From Acidobacteriota bacterium (GTDB lineage Bacteria; Acidobacteriota; Vicinamibacteria; Vicinamibacterales; CAVVIG01), in assembly GCA_020850715.1 (NCBI GenBank), contig JADZED010000025.1, positions 48,973 to 112,972 of the forward strand: a stretch of DNA of 64,000 nt. The letters run 5' to 3'. Numbering within the stretch: the first letter of the stretch is position 1; each line of letters opens with the position of its first letter. This document shows, piece by piece, positions 51,339 through 60,493 of the stretch. A program made the position numbers and the translations under genes. The notes under the pieces are model-generated. The model had not been told where the DNA came from. It ran no database searches and saw nothing but the letters and a program-made list of their open reading frames with translations.

Positions 51339-52817
51339 GTGCGCGCACGATGGCTGGTCCGCTGCTCCGCTCTCCTTCCGGCCTTCGCGCTCGCGGCCGG
51401 GCCGGCGGCCGCGCAGGCGCTTGAGCCGCTCGGCCTCCGCCAGGCGCTGAGCGAAGCGCTCCAGGCGAGCCCCGCGCTTGCCGGCGCGCGCGACGCCGTC
51501 GACATGGCGCTCATCCAGGAACGGCTTGCCGATTCCCGCTTCGCGGTGAAGATCCAGCCGACGATCAACGCCGCCACCGCGCCGTCCGGGCTCGGGCAGC
51601 GCGTGATCGGCATCGACGTGGCGAGGCGGTTGCCGTTCGGCAGCGAGATCACCACGAGCCTGAATTCGACCTCCATCGGCACGGGCGCTGCGGCCATGCG
51701 CGACACCGGCTATACCATCGGCCTCACCCAGCCGCTGTTCCGCGGCGCCGGCGCGGCCGGCGCCGAACTGAAGAACGCGCGCCGTTCGGTCGTCGGCTCC
51801 GAGCGCGGGATGCGCGACGCGAGACAGCAGCTCATCGTCACCGTCGCCGATCGCTTCTTCGCCGTGCTGAAGCAGCGGCGGCTCGTCTCGGCGAGCGAGC
51901 GGGCGCTCGATCGCGCGCGGACGATGAGCGCGGCTTCCGAAGCGCGCGCACGCGTCGGCCTCGCCACGCAGCTCGACGTGCTGCGCGCGGATCTCCTCGC
52001 GTCCCAGGCCGCGGCGACGCTCGCCTCGCAGCGCGAGGCGCTGGCGGGCGCTCTCGAGGATCTGAACCTGCTCCTCGGCCGCGGCCCCGCCCAGCCGCTC
52101 GACGTGGTGAACGAGGACGTGTCGGACGAGGGGCTCGCGGCGCTCGGCTTCCGCGTGCCGGATGCCGGCGCCGACACGGTCGAACGGCTGGTCGCGCTCG
52201 CGCTGGAGGCGCGGATCGATCTGCGCGAGGCGCGCGACCGCATCGGCGACGCCGAGCGGAACCTGAGCGTATCGCGGTGGAACCTGCTGCCGCAGGTCAG
52301 CCTGAGCGCCAGCTATACCGAGCGCGGCCTCGGACCTTCCTCGATTCCCGGCCTCGCCGAGCTCCTCAACGGCTGGCGCGTCGGCATCGCCACCAACTAT
52401 GCGCTGGACCGCTCCGAACAGATCGCGGCGGCCGGCAGCGCCGCCGTGTCGCTCGCGGCGGCCGAGCGCGGCGCCGGCGATGCGCGGCGGCGCGTCGAGA
52501 CAGACGTCCGGCGCGCCTACCGCGGCTGGATGCGCTCGAGAGAGACGATCGACATCCAGCGCAAGACCGTCGAGCTCGCCGAGCGCCAGGTGCGGCTCGC
52601 GCAACTCCGGTTCGAGCGCGGCCTGTCGACGAGCCTCGACGTGGTCGATGCGGAAGACAGCCTGTATCAAGCGCAGTCCGCGTTGATCGACGCGGAGCTC
52701 GGACGAGCGCTGGCGTTGCTGGCGCTCGAGCGCGCCGCCGGCACGCTCGAGCCGGAGCGGTTCGCGAACGCCGGTGCGCCGGTGCCGCCAGATGCCGGCG
52801 GCGGGGGTGCGCCGTGA
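51339..52817 (+). CDS. TolC-family outer-membrane protein of a MacB-type exporter
   Basis: The 492-residue protein has a signal peptide (LVRCSALLPAFALAAGPAAAQ) and two outer-membrane efflux repeats. Long helices such as ARQQLIVTVADRFFAVLKQRRLVSASERALDRA and QRKTVELAERQVRLAQLRFERGLSTSLDVVDAEDSLYQAQ are typical of TolC. It should form the outer-membrane duct for the adaptor and permease encoded downstream. The GTG start is fixed by GGAGG seven nucleotides upstream. Its stop overlaps the adaptor GTG by 4 nt (GTGA). It is only distantly similar to the TolC protein encoded at 36077, so the two belong to different exporters. The cargo is unknown. Confidence 0.92.
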   Translation: MRARWLVRCSALLPAFALAAGPAAAQALEPLGLRQALSEALQASPALAGARDAVDMALIQERLADSRFAVKIQPTINAATAPSGLGQRVIGIDVARRLPFGSEITTSLNSTSIGTGAAAMRDTGYTIGLTQPLFRGAGAAGAELKNARRSVVGSERGMRDARQQLIVTVADRFFAVLKQRRLVSASERALDRARTMSAASEARARVGLATQLDVLRADLLASQAAATLASQREALAGALEDLNLLLGRGPAQPLDVVNEDVSDEGLAALGFRVPDAGADTVERLVALALEARIDLREARDRIGDAERNLSVSRWNLLPQVSLSASYTERGLGPSSIPGLAELLNGWRVGIATNYALDRSEQIAAAGSAAVSLAAAERGAGDARRRVETDVRRAYRGWMRSRETIDIQRKTVELAERQVRLAQLRFERGLSTSLDVVDAEDSLYQAQSALIDAELGRALALLALERAAGTLEPERFANAGAPVPPDAGGGGAP

Positions 52818-54298
52818 GGCAAGGCTGGATCGAGCGCGCGCCGCGGATCGTCCGCCAGCGGCCGCGGGAGACGGGCGCCGTGACGGTGGCGGTGCTCGTC
52901 CTGCTCATCGGCGTGCTGTCGCTCGTGCCGAAGCGCCAGGCGGTGCGGTGGCCCACCGCCGTCGCCGCGCGCGAGAGGTTCACCGAGACGCTGGTCGAGA
53001 TCGGCAGCATCAGCGCGGCCCGGCTCATGGTCTATTCCTCGACGGTGCCGGGCACGCAGGCCAAGATCGTCGAGCTCGCGCCCGAAGGGGCCTCGGTCGC
53101 ACCCGGCGATCTGCTCGTGCGGTTCGAGACGGCCGGCTTCGAGCAGAACCTCGCGCGCGAGAATGCCGCGCTGCGCCAGGCGGAATCCGAGGTCCGGAGC
53201 GCGCGCGAGGAGCTGCGGCTGGAGCAATTGCGCGGCGGCGCGGAGGTCGAGCGGGCGCGCCAGCAAATCGGGTACGCCGAGAGCGCGCTGACCGACGAGC
53301 TGGAGGGCCGCGGGCGGCTGCGCGTCGCCGAAGCGGAGGCGGCGGCCGCCGAGGCCGCGCGCGAGGCGGCCCGCCAGCAGACGGCGTACGAGGACATGCG
53401 GCCGCTCTTCGCCGAGGGCTTCGTCACGCGCGCCGAGCTCGATCGCGCGGAGCAGGCGGCGGCGCGGGCGGCCGAGCAGAAGCGGCTCGCCGATCTGAGC
53501 CGCGAGGCGGTCGTGAACTACGAGCGTCCCGCCGCGGCCGATCGCTCGCGGCGCGAGCTCGACGCCGCGCGCGACGGGCTCGCGCGCCAGACCGAGGCGG
53601 CCGCCTCGCAGACGGCGCAGCGCCAGGCGGCGGCCGCGCTGGCACGAAGCCGGGTGGAGGAGATCGAGGCGCGCATCGCGATCCTCCAGCAGCAGATCGC
53701 GGGCAGCACGATTCGGGCGGACGTGCCGGGGCTCGTCGTCTACCGGGACCTCTTTTTCGGCACCGATCGGCGCAAGCCGCAGGTCGGCGACGAAGTCTGG
53801 CCGAACCAGCCGCTGATCGCGCTGCCCGACACCACCCAGCTCACGGTCGAGACCCGCGTCCGCGAAGTCGACCTCCACCGCCTCGGTGCGACCGCGCGCG
53901 TGCGCGTCAAGGTCGAAGCGTATCCGGAGCTCGAGCTGCCGGGCACGATTGCGCTGATCGGCGCGCTCGCCCAGGACGATGGGGCGCGGGCCGGGACGAA
54001 GTTCTTTCCGGTCACCGTCCGCATCGACGGCCGCGACGAGCGGCTCCGCACCGGTATGACGGCCACGGTGGAGATCGAAGTCGCATCGCTGGCCGATGCG
54101 GTCGTCGTACCGGCGCAGGCGGTGTTCGATCGCGGCGCACAGCCGTACTGCTACGTCCTGCGCCACGGCAGGCCCGTGCAGCAGCGCGTCGCCATCGCCG
54201 GCGACAACGAATTGTCCGCGGCGATCGCGAGCGGCATCGATCCGGGCGACGTCGTGCTGCTGGTCGATCCCGCCGCCGGCGAGGCACAGGACCGGTGA
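52814..54298 (+). CDS. HlyD-family membrane-fusion protein of the MacB-type exporter
   Basis: The 494-residue adaptor is anchored by one N-terminal helix (AVTVAVLVLLIGVLSLVP, about 22-39), not by lipid. A lipoyl half follows (VELAPEGASVAPGDLLVRFETAGFEQNL). A very long coiled-coil hairpin of about 200 residues is rich in Ala/Glu/Arg. The second lipoyl half (IRADVPGLVVYRDLFFGTDRRKPQVGDEVWPNQPLIALPD) and the HlyD beta-barrel then occur, the latter ending MTATVEIEVASLADAVVVPAQAVF. The long hairpin should reach the TolC duct. The start is GTG overlapping the TolC stop, and the end overlaps the permease start (GTGA). Confidence 0.92.
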   Translation: MRQGWIERAPRIVRQRPRETGAVTVAVLVLLIGVLSLVPKRQAVRWPTAVAARERFTETLVEIGSISAARLMVYSSTVPGTQAKIVELAPEGASVAPGDLLVRFETAGFEQNLARENAALRQAESEVRSAREELRLEQLRGGAEVERARQQIGYAESALTDELEGRGRLRVAEAEAAAAEAAREAARQQTAYEDMRPLFAEGFVTRAELDRAEQAAARAAEQKRLADLSREAVVNYERPAAADRSRRELDAARDGLARQTEAAASQTAQRQAAAALARSRVEEIEARIAILQQQIAGSTIRADVPGLVVYRDLFFGTDRRKPQVGDEVWPNQPLIALPDTTQLTVETRVREVDLHRLGATARVRVKVEAYPELELPGTIALIGALAQDDGARAGTKFFPVTVRIDGRDERLRTGMTATVEIEVASLADAVVVPAQAVFDRGAQPYCYVLRHGRPVQQRVAIAGDNELSAAIASGIDPGDVVLLVDPAAGEAQDR

Positions 54299-55518
54299 CG
54301 CGGGCCGACCTGTTCGGCGAAGCGGTCCGCGCCCTCGATGCGCATCGCCTGCGCGCCTCCCTCTCGTCGATCGGCATTGTCTTTGGCGTCGCCACCATCG
54401 TGGCGGCGCTGGCCGTCGCCGACGGAGCGCGTCGCGAGGCGATCGACGAGATCGGCGCGCTGGGCATCGCCAACGTGTTCGTCCGGGCGGTGAGGCCAGC
54501 CGACGCGCCGGGCGATCGCACGCCGGCGGCGCCGGAGCTCACGACCGCCGACGCCGGCGCGCTGCGTGCGCTGCCAGCCGTCGGCGCGACAAGCAGCCTG
54601 CGGGCAACGCGCACCGAGATCGCCAACGGCGGACGCCATGAGGCGGCGACGCTTGCCGGCGTCGAGCCCGGCTGGCAGCAGATCGCCGAGCCGCAAGTCG
54701 CCGCGGGCCGGTGGCTCGTCGACGCCGACCTCGCCGCGGCGCGTCGGGCGATGGTCCTCGGCCACGGGCTCGCCCGGCATCTGTTCGGCGACAGCGCACC
54801 GATCGGACGCCGCGTGCAGGCAGGCGGCAACTGGTGGGTCGTCGTCGGCGTCCTGGCGCCGTCAGTACAGGCCTCGGGCCGACCGTCGCCCGTCGCGGCG
54901 CTCAATCGAGACGAGGCGGCGATGGTGCCGCTGACCGCGATGGATCTGAGCCTGGGCAACGGCGATCGGATCACCCGCGTGTCGGAGATCGCGCTCGCCT
55001 CGGCGCCCCCAGAGGGCGTCGCGCAGCTGGCGGCGGCGGCCGGCGCGCTGATGCGACGCCGGCATCCCGACGGCGGCTGGGAGCTGGTCGTGCCGCGCGA
55101 GCTGCTGCAGGCGCGGATGCGCGCCGAGCGGGTCTTTGCCGGCATGCTCATCGGCATCGGCGGCCTCGCCCTGTTCATCAGCGGCATCGGCATCATGAAC
55201 ATCATGCTGGCGAGCGTGGCCGAGCGGACGCAGGAGATCGGCGTGCGCCGCGCCTTCGGGGCCCGCGCGAGCGAGGTCGTCGCGCAGTTTGCGATCGAAG
55301 CGACGCTGCTTGCGGTCGGCGGCGGGATCGTCGGCGTCCCGACGGGCGTGCTGCTGGCGGCGCTGATCGCGGCACTTGCCGGCTGGCCGATAGCCGTCTC
55401 GGCGGCGAGCGTGCTGCTGGCGCTCGGCGTCGCCGTCGGCGTGGGGTTGTTGTTCGGCGTCTATCCGGCACGCGCGGCCGCGCGGATCCAGCCGATCGAC
55501 GCGCTCCGGGCTCCGTAG
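54295..55518 (+). CDS. MacB-like ABC transporter permease lacking an ATPase domain
   Basis: The 407-residue protein has the four-helix MacB/FtsX layout. The N-terminal helix is in ALDAHRLRASLSSIGIVFGVATIVAALAVADGARREA. A periplasmic MacB-core domain (about 45-280) follows, then three C-terminal helices. These include the conserved RVFAGMLIGIGGLALFISGIGIMNIMLASVAERTQEIGVRRAFGAR and a final ARAAARIQPIDALRAP. MacB proteins couple ATP hydrolysis to export by mechanotransmission, but no ABC ATPase is fused here or encoded in this operon. An ATPase subunit must come from elsewhere, or the system uses a different energy source. The start is GTG 54295, overlapping the adaptor stop. Confidence 0.9.
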   Translation: MTRADLFGEAVRALDAHRLRASLSSIGIVFGVATIVAALAVADGARREAIDEIGALGIANVFVRAVRPADAPGDRTPAAPELTTADAGALRALPAVGATSSLRATRTEIANGGRHEAATLAGVEPGWQQIAEPQVAAGRWLVDADLAAARRAMVLGHGLARHLFGDSAPIGRRVQAGGNWWVVVGVLAPSVQASGRPSPVAALNRDEAAMVPLTAMDLSLGNGDRITRVSEIALASAPPEGVAQLAAAAGALMRRRHPDGGWELVVPRELLQARMRAERVFAGMLIGIGGLALFISGIGIMNIMLASVAERTQEIGVRRAFGARASEVVAQFAIEATLLAVGGGIVGVPTGVLLAALIAALAGWPIAVSAASVLLALGVAVGVGLLFGVYPARAAARIQPIDALRAP

Positions 55519-55624
55519 ATGGTCCTTGGGCGCGTGGCCTCGGGCCGCGGGAGCGGGGCTGGGGCCTTCGCCGGTGCCGGCCCTGCGCGGCCCTGGTGTC
55601 CCCCGTGTTCTCCGTCCTCCGCGT

Positions 55625-56800
55625 TCAGGCGACGATCGCGCGCAATCCCCCGACCAGCCTCCCGATACCCTCCGCGACCGTGTCTTTCTGCAGCGCGCCG
55701 TAGGCCACGCGGAAGTAGCAGCCGCCGGTCATCCCGAACGCCGACCCGGGAATCACGGCGACCCTGTGCTCGCGAATGAGCCGCTCGGCGAGCGCGAGCG
55801 GATCCATGTCCGTGTGCACGCGCAGCAGGACGTAGAACGCGCCGTCGGCGGCCGGCACCGTCGCGATCGGGCCGAGCTCGGCGAGCCGGGCGAGCACGAT
55901 CTGCCGGACCTCAGCGAGCGCGCGCACGTGCGGCGCGCAGTGCGCGCGGCCGGCGCTCAGCGCCGCGAGCGCCGCCGCCTGGGAGGCGATGGGCGCGCAG
56001 ATGAGCGTCGTGTCCTGGATCTTCGACATCGCGTCGGCCAGGTGCTCCGGGTACGCGACGTAGCCGACGCGCCAGCCGGCCATGCCGTAGGCCTTCGACA
56101 GCGAGTAGATGGCGATCGTGCGGGCCGCCGCGCCGGCGAACGATCCCGGCGAGACGTGCGCCGCCGGCCCGTAGGTGAAGTACTCGTAGACCTCGTCGAC
56201 GATGTGATAGAGGCCCCGCTCGGCGCAGAGCGCGTCGACCTCGTGCAGCGACGCCTCGCTCAGCACGGCGCCGCTCGGGTTGTTGGGCGAGACGGTGACG
56301 ATCGCGCGCGTGCGATCGGTGATCGCGCGGCGGAGCGCGTCGGGCCTGAGCTGATAGCGCTCGTCGGTGGCGACGCGAACCGGCGTGCAGCCGGCCATCT
56401 GCACCGCCATCTCGTGATTGAAATAGAACGGGACATTCAGGATGATCTCGTCGCCCGGCGCGGTGATCGCCGTCACCGCGTGCGTGAACGCCATGTTGGC
56501 GCCGGCCGTCACCATCAGGCGCCAGCCGCGGTCCACGTCGATCCCGTTCTCGCGCCGCAGCTTGCCGGCGATCGCAGCGACGAGCGCGGGCGTGCCGAGC
56601 CCGTCGCCGTAGTCGTGGGTCTCGGGCCGCGCCAGCGCCTCACGCACGGCATCGGCCGCCGCCGCCGGCGGACCGTAGTGCACGACGCCCTGGCCGAGCG
56701 AGATCGTGCCCGGCGACTGGCGGATCAGCTCGGCGACGAAGGGCACGATCGGCGGCTGGACGGCGTCCATGCGCGTGACCGAGCGCAGCAGGCGCGGCAT
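55625..56800 (-). CDS. PLP-dependent aminotransferase, class I/II
   Basis: The 391-residue protein is a fold-type I aminotransferase. It has ISLGQGVVHYGPP near the N-terminus, Asn174 in SPNNPSG, Asp202 in HIVDEVYEYFTY, the Schiff-base Lys236 in IYSLSKAYGMAGWRVGY and the substrate-carboxylate arginine near the C-terminus (GCYFRVAYG). It resembles aspartate or aromatic aminotransferases, and the exact amino donor is unknown. The frame is open to 57271. I chose the ATG at 56800 because a TATACT hexamer lies 10 nt upstream; ATGs at 56824 and 56770 are possible. It follows the DinB and GNAT genes on the same strand, 86 bp downstream, and may be a separate transcript. Confidence 0.9.
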   Translation of the reverse strand: MPRLLRSVTRMDAVQPPIVPFVAELIRQSPGTISLGQGVVHYGPPAAAADAVREALARPETHDYGDGLGTPALVAAIAGKLRRENGIDVDRGWRLMVTAGANMAFTHAVTAITAPGDEIILNVPFYFNHEMAVQMAGCTPVRVATDERYQLRPDALRRAITDRTRAIVTVSPNNPSGAVLSEASLHEVDALCAERGLYHIVDEVYEYFTYGPAAHVSPGSFAGAAARTIAIYSLSKAYGMAGWRVGYVAYPEHLADAMSKIQDTTLICAPIASQAAALAALSAGRAHCAPHVRALAEVRQIVLARLAELGPIATVPAADGAFYVLLRVHTDMDPLALAERLIREHRVAVIPGSAFGMTGGCYFRVAYGALQKDTVAEGIGRLVGGLRAIVA

Positions 56801-56810
56801 GAGGGCGTTC

Positions 56811-56816
56811 AGTATA
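56811..56816 (-). promoter_or_regulatory. Candidate -10 element (TATACT) for the aminotransferase gene
   Basis: TATACT on the minus strand ends 10 nt before the ATG at 56800, with no ribosome-binding site in between. If used, the leader would be about 3 nt and the ATG at 56824 would lie outside the transcript. Confidence 0.4.
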
Positions 56817-56886
56817 CGGGACATGCGCGCGCGGTGAAAGGATCCGCACTGTTCGCACCGGCGCGTCGCCCCCCACGCGGCCGCCG

Positions 56887-57369
56887 CTACAGCCGTCCGA
56901 TCGCTTCCAGTTGCCTGGCGTGGTGGATCTGATGGCCCGCCATCTGGTGGACGATCCAGTCGACCGTCAGCGTGCCGTACTCGGGGTGCGAGAGCGTCCG
57001 CGCCCGGTCGGCCGAGGACAGCCCCGCGAACGCGGCGCGGTTGAGCGCGGCCATCGCGACAAACGCGTCGATCGCCTCCCGCGCGTCGAGCCCGGAGTCG
57101 AGCGGCAGCCACCTGTCCGGGTCGAAGGCGTGGGCGGCGTAGCCTGGGATGGTGAGCGCCATGCGCGCGCGCGTGCCGAGCGCCAGCTCGGTCTGCGCGA
57201 GGTGGATCAGGATCTGCCGCGCGGTCCACTTGCCGGGCGCGTACGTCCGTTCGAAGTCGGCCGCCGTCCATCCGCCCGTCATCGCCCGGATGCGCGGCGG
57301 CGTGTCGGCCATGGCGGCAATCGGATCGCGATCGCCGAGCTCGCCGGCGTACGGCGTCTGGGGCGCCAT
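56887..57369 (-). CDS. DinB-family protein
   Basis: The 160-residue protein has the four-helix DinB/YfiT fold, with the metal-binding histidine triad visible. His56 lies in RQILIHLAQTE and the C-terminal HQMAGHQIHHARQLE supplies His146 and His150. Related enzymes are metal-dependent thiol S-transferases (bacillithiol, mycothiol) or maleylpyruvate isomerases; the thiol used here is unknown. The protein is cytoplasmic. It lies 10 bp downstream of the GNAT gene on the same strand, so the two are probably co-transcribed. Detoxification of a small electrophile would fit the DinB role but is not shown. Confidence 0.85.
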   Translation of the reverse strand: MAPQTPYAGELGDRDPIAAMADTPPRIRAMTGGWTAADFERTYAPGKWTARQILIHLAQTELALGTRARMALTIPGYAAHAFDPDRWLPLDSGLDAREAIDAFVAMAALNRAAFAGLSSADRARTLSHPEYGTLTVDWIVHQMAGHQIHHARQLEAIGRL

Positions 57370-57379
57370 GTCCTTCCTC

Positions 57380-57976
57380 TCAGATCGGGATCTGCACGAC
57401 GGTCTTCGCGCTGCGGTGGGAGGAGATCATCTCGGCGGTGAGCTTCTTGCTCAGATAGACTTTCGACTCGGCGTTCGCCGAGACGTTCCGCTCGTACTTC
57501 ACCACCTCGAAGCGCAGGTGATCGAGCGTGCCGCGCATGTCGTAGAACCGGTTCTTGGTCTTGACGACGATCTCGTCGAACCCCTGCTCGATCGCCCAGA
57601 TCTCCTGCTGCTCGGTGAGCGCGCGGAAGAATCCCTGGCCGCGCCAGTCGCGGCGCGTGCCGCCAATCCAGGTGTAGAGCACCCGGCGATCGCGGAACCG
57701 GACGCAGCCGTCGAGCCGGTCCACCAGGTCGGCCAGCTTCGATTCCTTCTCGGCCGCGCCGATCTCGTGCGCGACCTTGAACGACACGGGCACCACCGTT
57801 CCCGGATCGTCGGGCAGCGCCGCCGTCGCCAGCAGGATCAGGTGCGCCCGGCCGGCGAGCCGCTCGACGATCTCCGACGCGCTCTTCTTGCGGGGAAACT
57901 CGCCGAAGTACTCTTCGATGTACTGGATTTCGAGGGCGCCCTGCTCGAGATCGTACTGAGTGATGTGGTATTCCAA
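57380..57976 (-). CDS. GNAT-family N-acetyltransferase
   Basis: The 198-residue protein has a GNAT acetyl-CoA-binding core: VLYTWIGGTRRDWRGQGFFRALTEQQEIWAIEQGF carries motif A (RDWRGQGF, the Q/RxxGxG/A signature). It is followed by IVVKTKNRFYDMRGTLDHLRFEVVKYERN in motif B. The N-terminal part (MEYHITQYDLEQGALEIQYIEEYFGEF) is typical of small-molecule or protein acetyltransferases. The acceptor is unknown. The start is TTG 57976, the only in-frame start upstream of the conserved region; a TACAAT hexamer about 40 bp upstream on the minus strand may be its -10 box. It precedes the DinB gene by 10 bp. Confidence 0.8.
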   Translation of the reverse strand: MEYHITQYDLEQGALEIQYIEEYFGEFPRKKSASEIVERLAGRAHLILLATAALPDDPGTVVPVSFKVAHEIGAAEKESKLADLVDRLDGCVRFRDRRVLYTWIGGTRRDWRGQGFFRALTEQQEIWAIEQGFDEIVVKTKNRFYDMRGTLDHLRFEVVKYERNVSANAESKVYLSKKLTAEMISSHRSAKTVVQIPI

Positions 57977-58055
57977 GGCCCTATGGTCCGGGACGCTCCA
58001 AACGGCCGGTATTGTACGACAATGGCGGCCGCCCGGCTGCGGCGCGCCGGCGGCC

Positions 58056-59744
58056 TCAATCGGCGAGCCGCTCGAGGGCGCGGACGCCGCTGCGCATCGA
58101 GGCGAGCCACACCCACAGCGACAGGGCGATGGCCGCGGCGGCGCAGAGGGCGGCCAACGGCCATACCGGCGGCGGCGCCGCCGCGCGCCGGATCTGCCGG
58201 AGCAGGTACACCGACGCGGGCCATCCGGTCAGCGCCATCATCACGATCACCAGCAGCACCGCCTGGATCATGAAGGCAACGCCGCCATAGGAGCCGGCCA
58301 CCTGGCCCGGATCGCCGCCAAAGCGCGGATAGCGCGCGCCCATGCCGGTCGCGAGCCCGACGAGCGCAACGCTCAGCAGCGCCACCGCGAGCGAGGTCGC
58401 CGCCTCGAGCACCGGATCGACACCGAGGAATCGATTGGCGGCCAGCGTGAGCGCCTCGGTGAGCGCGAAGACGGGCGCGAACCCGGTCCAGAACTTCGAC
58501 CAGAGGAAGTCGCCCAGCCCGATGGGCGACGTGCGGATGATCCAGAAGGCGGCGCCCTCGGCCGACACGGCGGGAAAGACGAAGCGCACGCAGAGCGTCG
58601 CCATCACCAGGCCGGCCAGCCCGAGATTCACCAGCGCGTAGAGGTTCTTGAGGAAGCCGCTCATGTAGGGGATGCGCTGCAGATCGAGCACGCTGAAGTT
58701 GTAGAGGTACAGCAGCACCAGCGCGAGCAGCAGCAGGAGCTGCGACCACTGGCTCACGTCGCGCAGGAAGATCTTCAGGTCCTTGATCAGGAGCTGCCGG
58801 CGGACGGGCGCGATCGGCAGCAGGCGCGCGAGCGGGGCGACGGCGGCGAGCCGCGTGAACCGTGCGCGCGGCGCGTCCTGCGATCGGCTGTAGCCGGCGA
58901 AGTGCCAGCGGGCGCTGGCGGCGCTCAACACCACGATCGCGGCCAGCGCCGTGCTCCACAGCGCCGCCGCGTGCACCCAGTCGGGCCGCCCGGCCAGCGC
59001 CGCAAAGAGCGTCTCGCCCGCCCAGAACGACGGCAGCAACGGCGTGATCGGCGACTGGAGCGACGCGAAGAAACTGGTGAGGTCGGGCAGCGACTCGACG
59101 CGCAGCAGCTGCTCCGGCCTGATCATCCGCAGCAGGATCACCAGGCTGGCGGCGAACAGCAGCCCCATGAGCACGAGGATGTCGCGCGCGCGCCGGGCCG
59201 GACAGGTGTTCACCAGCAGCAGCGTCGCTGCCGTGCCGGCGGCCACCGGGATCATCGAGAAGGGGACGATCGTCAGCAGCGCCGCCCCGTAGAAGGCGGC
59301 GGGGGCGCAGCGGGCGCGGCCGATGCCCGCGAGGACCGGCGCCAGGAAGATCACCACCATCCACGACGCCTGCAACAGCGTCCGCGCGAAGCGCGCGTGA
59401 AAGAGCCGGCGCGCGGCGATCGGCGCGGCCATCAGCAGTCGCAGATCGTCGGCGAGAAAGAAGGTCGACAGCGCCGTCACGATCCCGCTGAACGCGAGAA
59501 ACGAGAGGAACGTGAGAAACAGCCACGACAGCCCCAGCCGCAGGAGGTAGTCGCCGAGCTCCGCGTAGTCGAGGAGATGCCCCGTCACCCAGTACGAACC
59601 CTCGTAGAGCGCCAGGCCCACCGTCAGCCCGATGCCGCCGAAGAGGAGCGCGCGGCGGAGGTCGCCGCGCTCGCCTCGCCGCGCCCGGTTGCGCGCGCCA
59701 AGCAGATCCGGCAGCAGCAGATGGGGAAACGGCCTGACGGTCAC
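58056..59744 (-). CDS. ABC-2-type transporter permease
   Basis: The 562-residue inner-membrane protein has about twelve hydrophobic helices, such as LRLGLSWLFLTFLSFLAFSGIVTALSTFFLADDL, SWMVVIFLAPVLAGIG, LVLMGLLFAASLVILL and QLLLLLALVLLYLYNFSVL. A pair of cytoplasmic loops contains PVRRQLLIKDLKIFLRDVSQWSQL. It resembles large ABC-2 permeases annotated as putative ABC exporters. The start is GTG 59744, which shares GTGA with the stop of the ABC ATPase gene, proving coupling. It is the last gene of the transglutaminase-ATPase-permease operon. The transported molecule is unknown; drug, lipid or peptide export are all open. Confidence 0.87.
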   Translation of the reverse strand: MTVRPFPHLLLPDLLGARNRARRGERGDLRRALLFGGIGLTVGLALYEGSYWVTGHLLDYAELGDYLLRLGLSWLFLTFLSFLAFSGIVTALSTFFLADDLRLLMAAPIAARRLFHARFARTLLQASWMVVIFLAPVLAGIGRARCAPAAFYGAALLTIVPFSMIPVAAGTAATLLLVNTCPARRARDILVLMGLLFAASLVILLRMIRPEQLLRVESLPDLTSFFASLQSPITPLLPSFWAGETLFAALAGRPDWVHAAALWSTALAAIVVLSAASARWHFAGYSRSQDAPRARFTRLAAVAPLARLLPIAPVRRQLLIKDLKIFLRDVSQWSQLLLLLALVLLYLYNFSVLDLQRIPYMSGFLKNLYALVNLGLAGLVMATLCVRFVFPAVSAEGAAFWIIRTSPIGLGDFLWSKFWTGFAPVFALTEALTLAANRFLGVDPVLEAATSLAVALLSVALVGLATGMGARYPRFGGDPGQVAGSYGGVAFMIQAVLLVIVMMALTGWPASVYLLRQIRRAAAPPPVWPLAALCAAAAIALSLWVWLASMRSGVRALERLAD

Positions 59745-60493
59745 AGCGCCTCGTCGATCTCCTGCAGCGCCCCGCCGCCTGTGAGCCGCAGGAACACCGC
59801 GGTCAGCCGATCGTCGCCGCCGCCGCCCATCGCGCGGATCTCGTCGACCGTTCCGCTCGCGATGATCCGGCCCTTCTGGATGATGCTGATGCGGTCGCAC
59901 ATCTCCTGCGCGACTTCGAGCGTGTGGGTGCTCATCAGCATCGCCACGCCGCGCGCGCTCATCGCGCGGAACACGCCCTTGACGAGCCGCGCGCCGCGGG
60001 GGTCGAGACCCACCATCGGCTCGTCGACGACGAGGGCGCGCGGCCGGTGCAGGAATGCGGCGCACATGACGAGCCGCTGCTTCATGCCGTGCGAGAAGCT
60101 CTCCACGAGCTCGTCCTTCCATCGTGCGAGCTCGAAGAGCGCCAGCATGTCGGCGATGCGGGCCTCGAGCGGGCCGGCCTCGAGCCCGTACAGCGCGCCG
60201 TGAAAGGCGAGGAACTCGCCGGCCGTCAGCTTCTCGTAGATGAACGGCCGATCGGGAATGTAGCCGAGCGACATCTTCGCCGCATCGGGGTCGGCCGCCA
60301 GGTCGTGTCCGTTCACCACGATGGTGCCGGCCGTCGGCTTCGCGAGGCCGGCAATCATCCGCAGCGTCGTCGTCTTCCCGGCGCCGTTGGGGCCGAGAAA
60401 GCCGTGAATCTCGCCCGGATGCACCTCGAGGCTGATGCCATCGACGGCGGCGAAGCGGCCGTAGTGCTTGACGAGGTCGCGGATGGCGATCAT
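59741..60493 (-). CDS. ABC transporter ATP-binding protein
   Basis: The 250-residue ATPase has Walker A GPNGAGKTT at 34-42. The signature motif is the less usual FSHGMKQRL at 133-141 (LSGGQ replaced by FSHGM). Walker B is ALVVDEPM at 153-160, followed by a D-loop GLDPRGA, and the switch His190 lies in MSTHTLEVAQ. FSHGM signatures are common in ABC-2-type drug/lipid exporters of the CcmA/NatA group. It should energise the permease encoded by the overlapping gene. The ATG at 60493 overlaps the transglutaminase stop by 4 nt (ATGA), and its own stop overlaps the permease GTG. The long upstream open frame is antisense-free noise within the transglutaminase gene. Confidence 0.94.
   Translation of the reverse strand: MIAIRDLVKHYGRFAAVDGISLEVHPGEIHGFLGPNGAGKTTTLRMIAGLAKPTAGTIVVNGHDLAADPDAAKMSLGYIPDRPFIYEKLTAGEFLAFHGALYGLEAGPLEARIADMLALFELARWKDELVESFSHGMKQRLVMCAAFLHRPRALVVDEPMVGLDPRGARLVKGVFRAMSARGVAMLMSTHTLEVAQEMCDRISIIQKGRIIASGTVDEIRAMGGGGDDRLTAVFLRLTGGGALQEIDEAL

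Noticed and set aside
57960..60203. A 747-codon plus-strand open frame opposite the ABC permease
   Set aside because: The translation is dominated by Arg, Gln and Glu runs with no family resemblance; the minus-strand gene has transmembrane helices and a coupled start.
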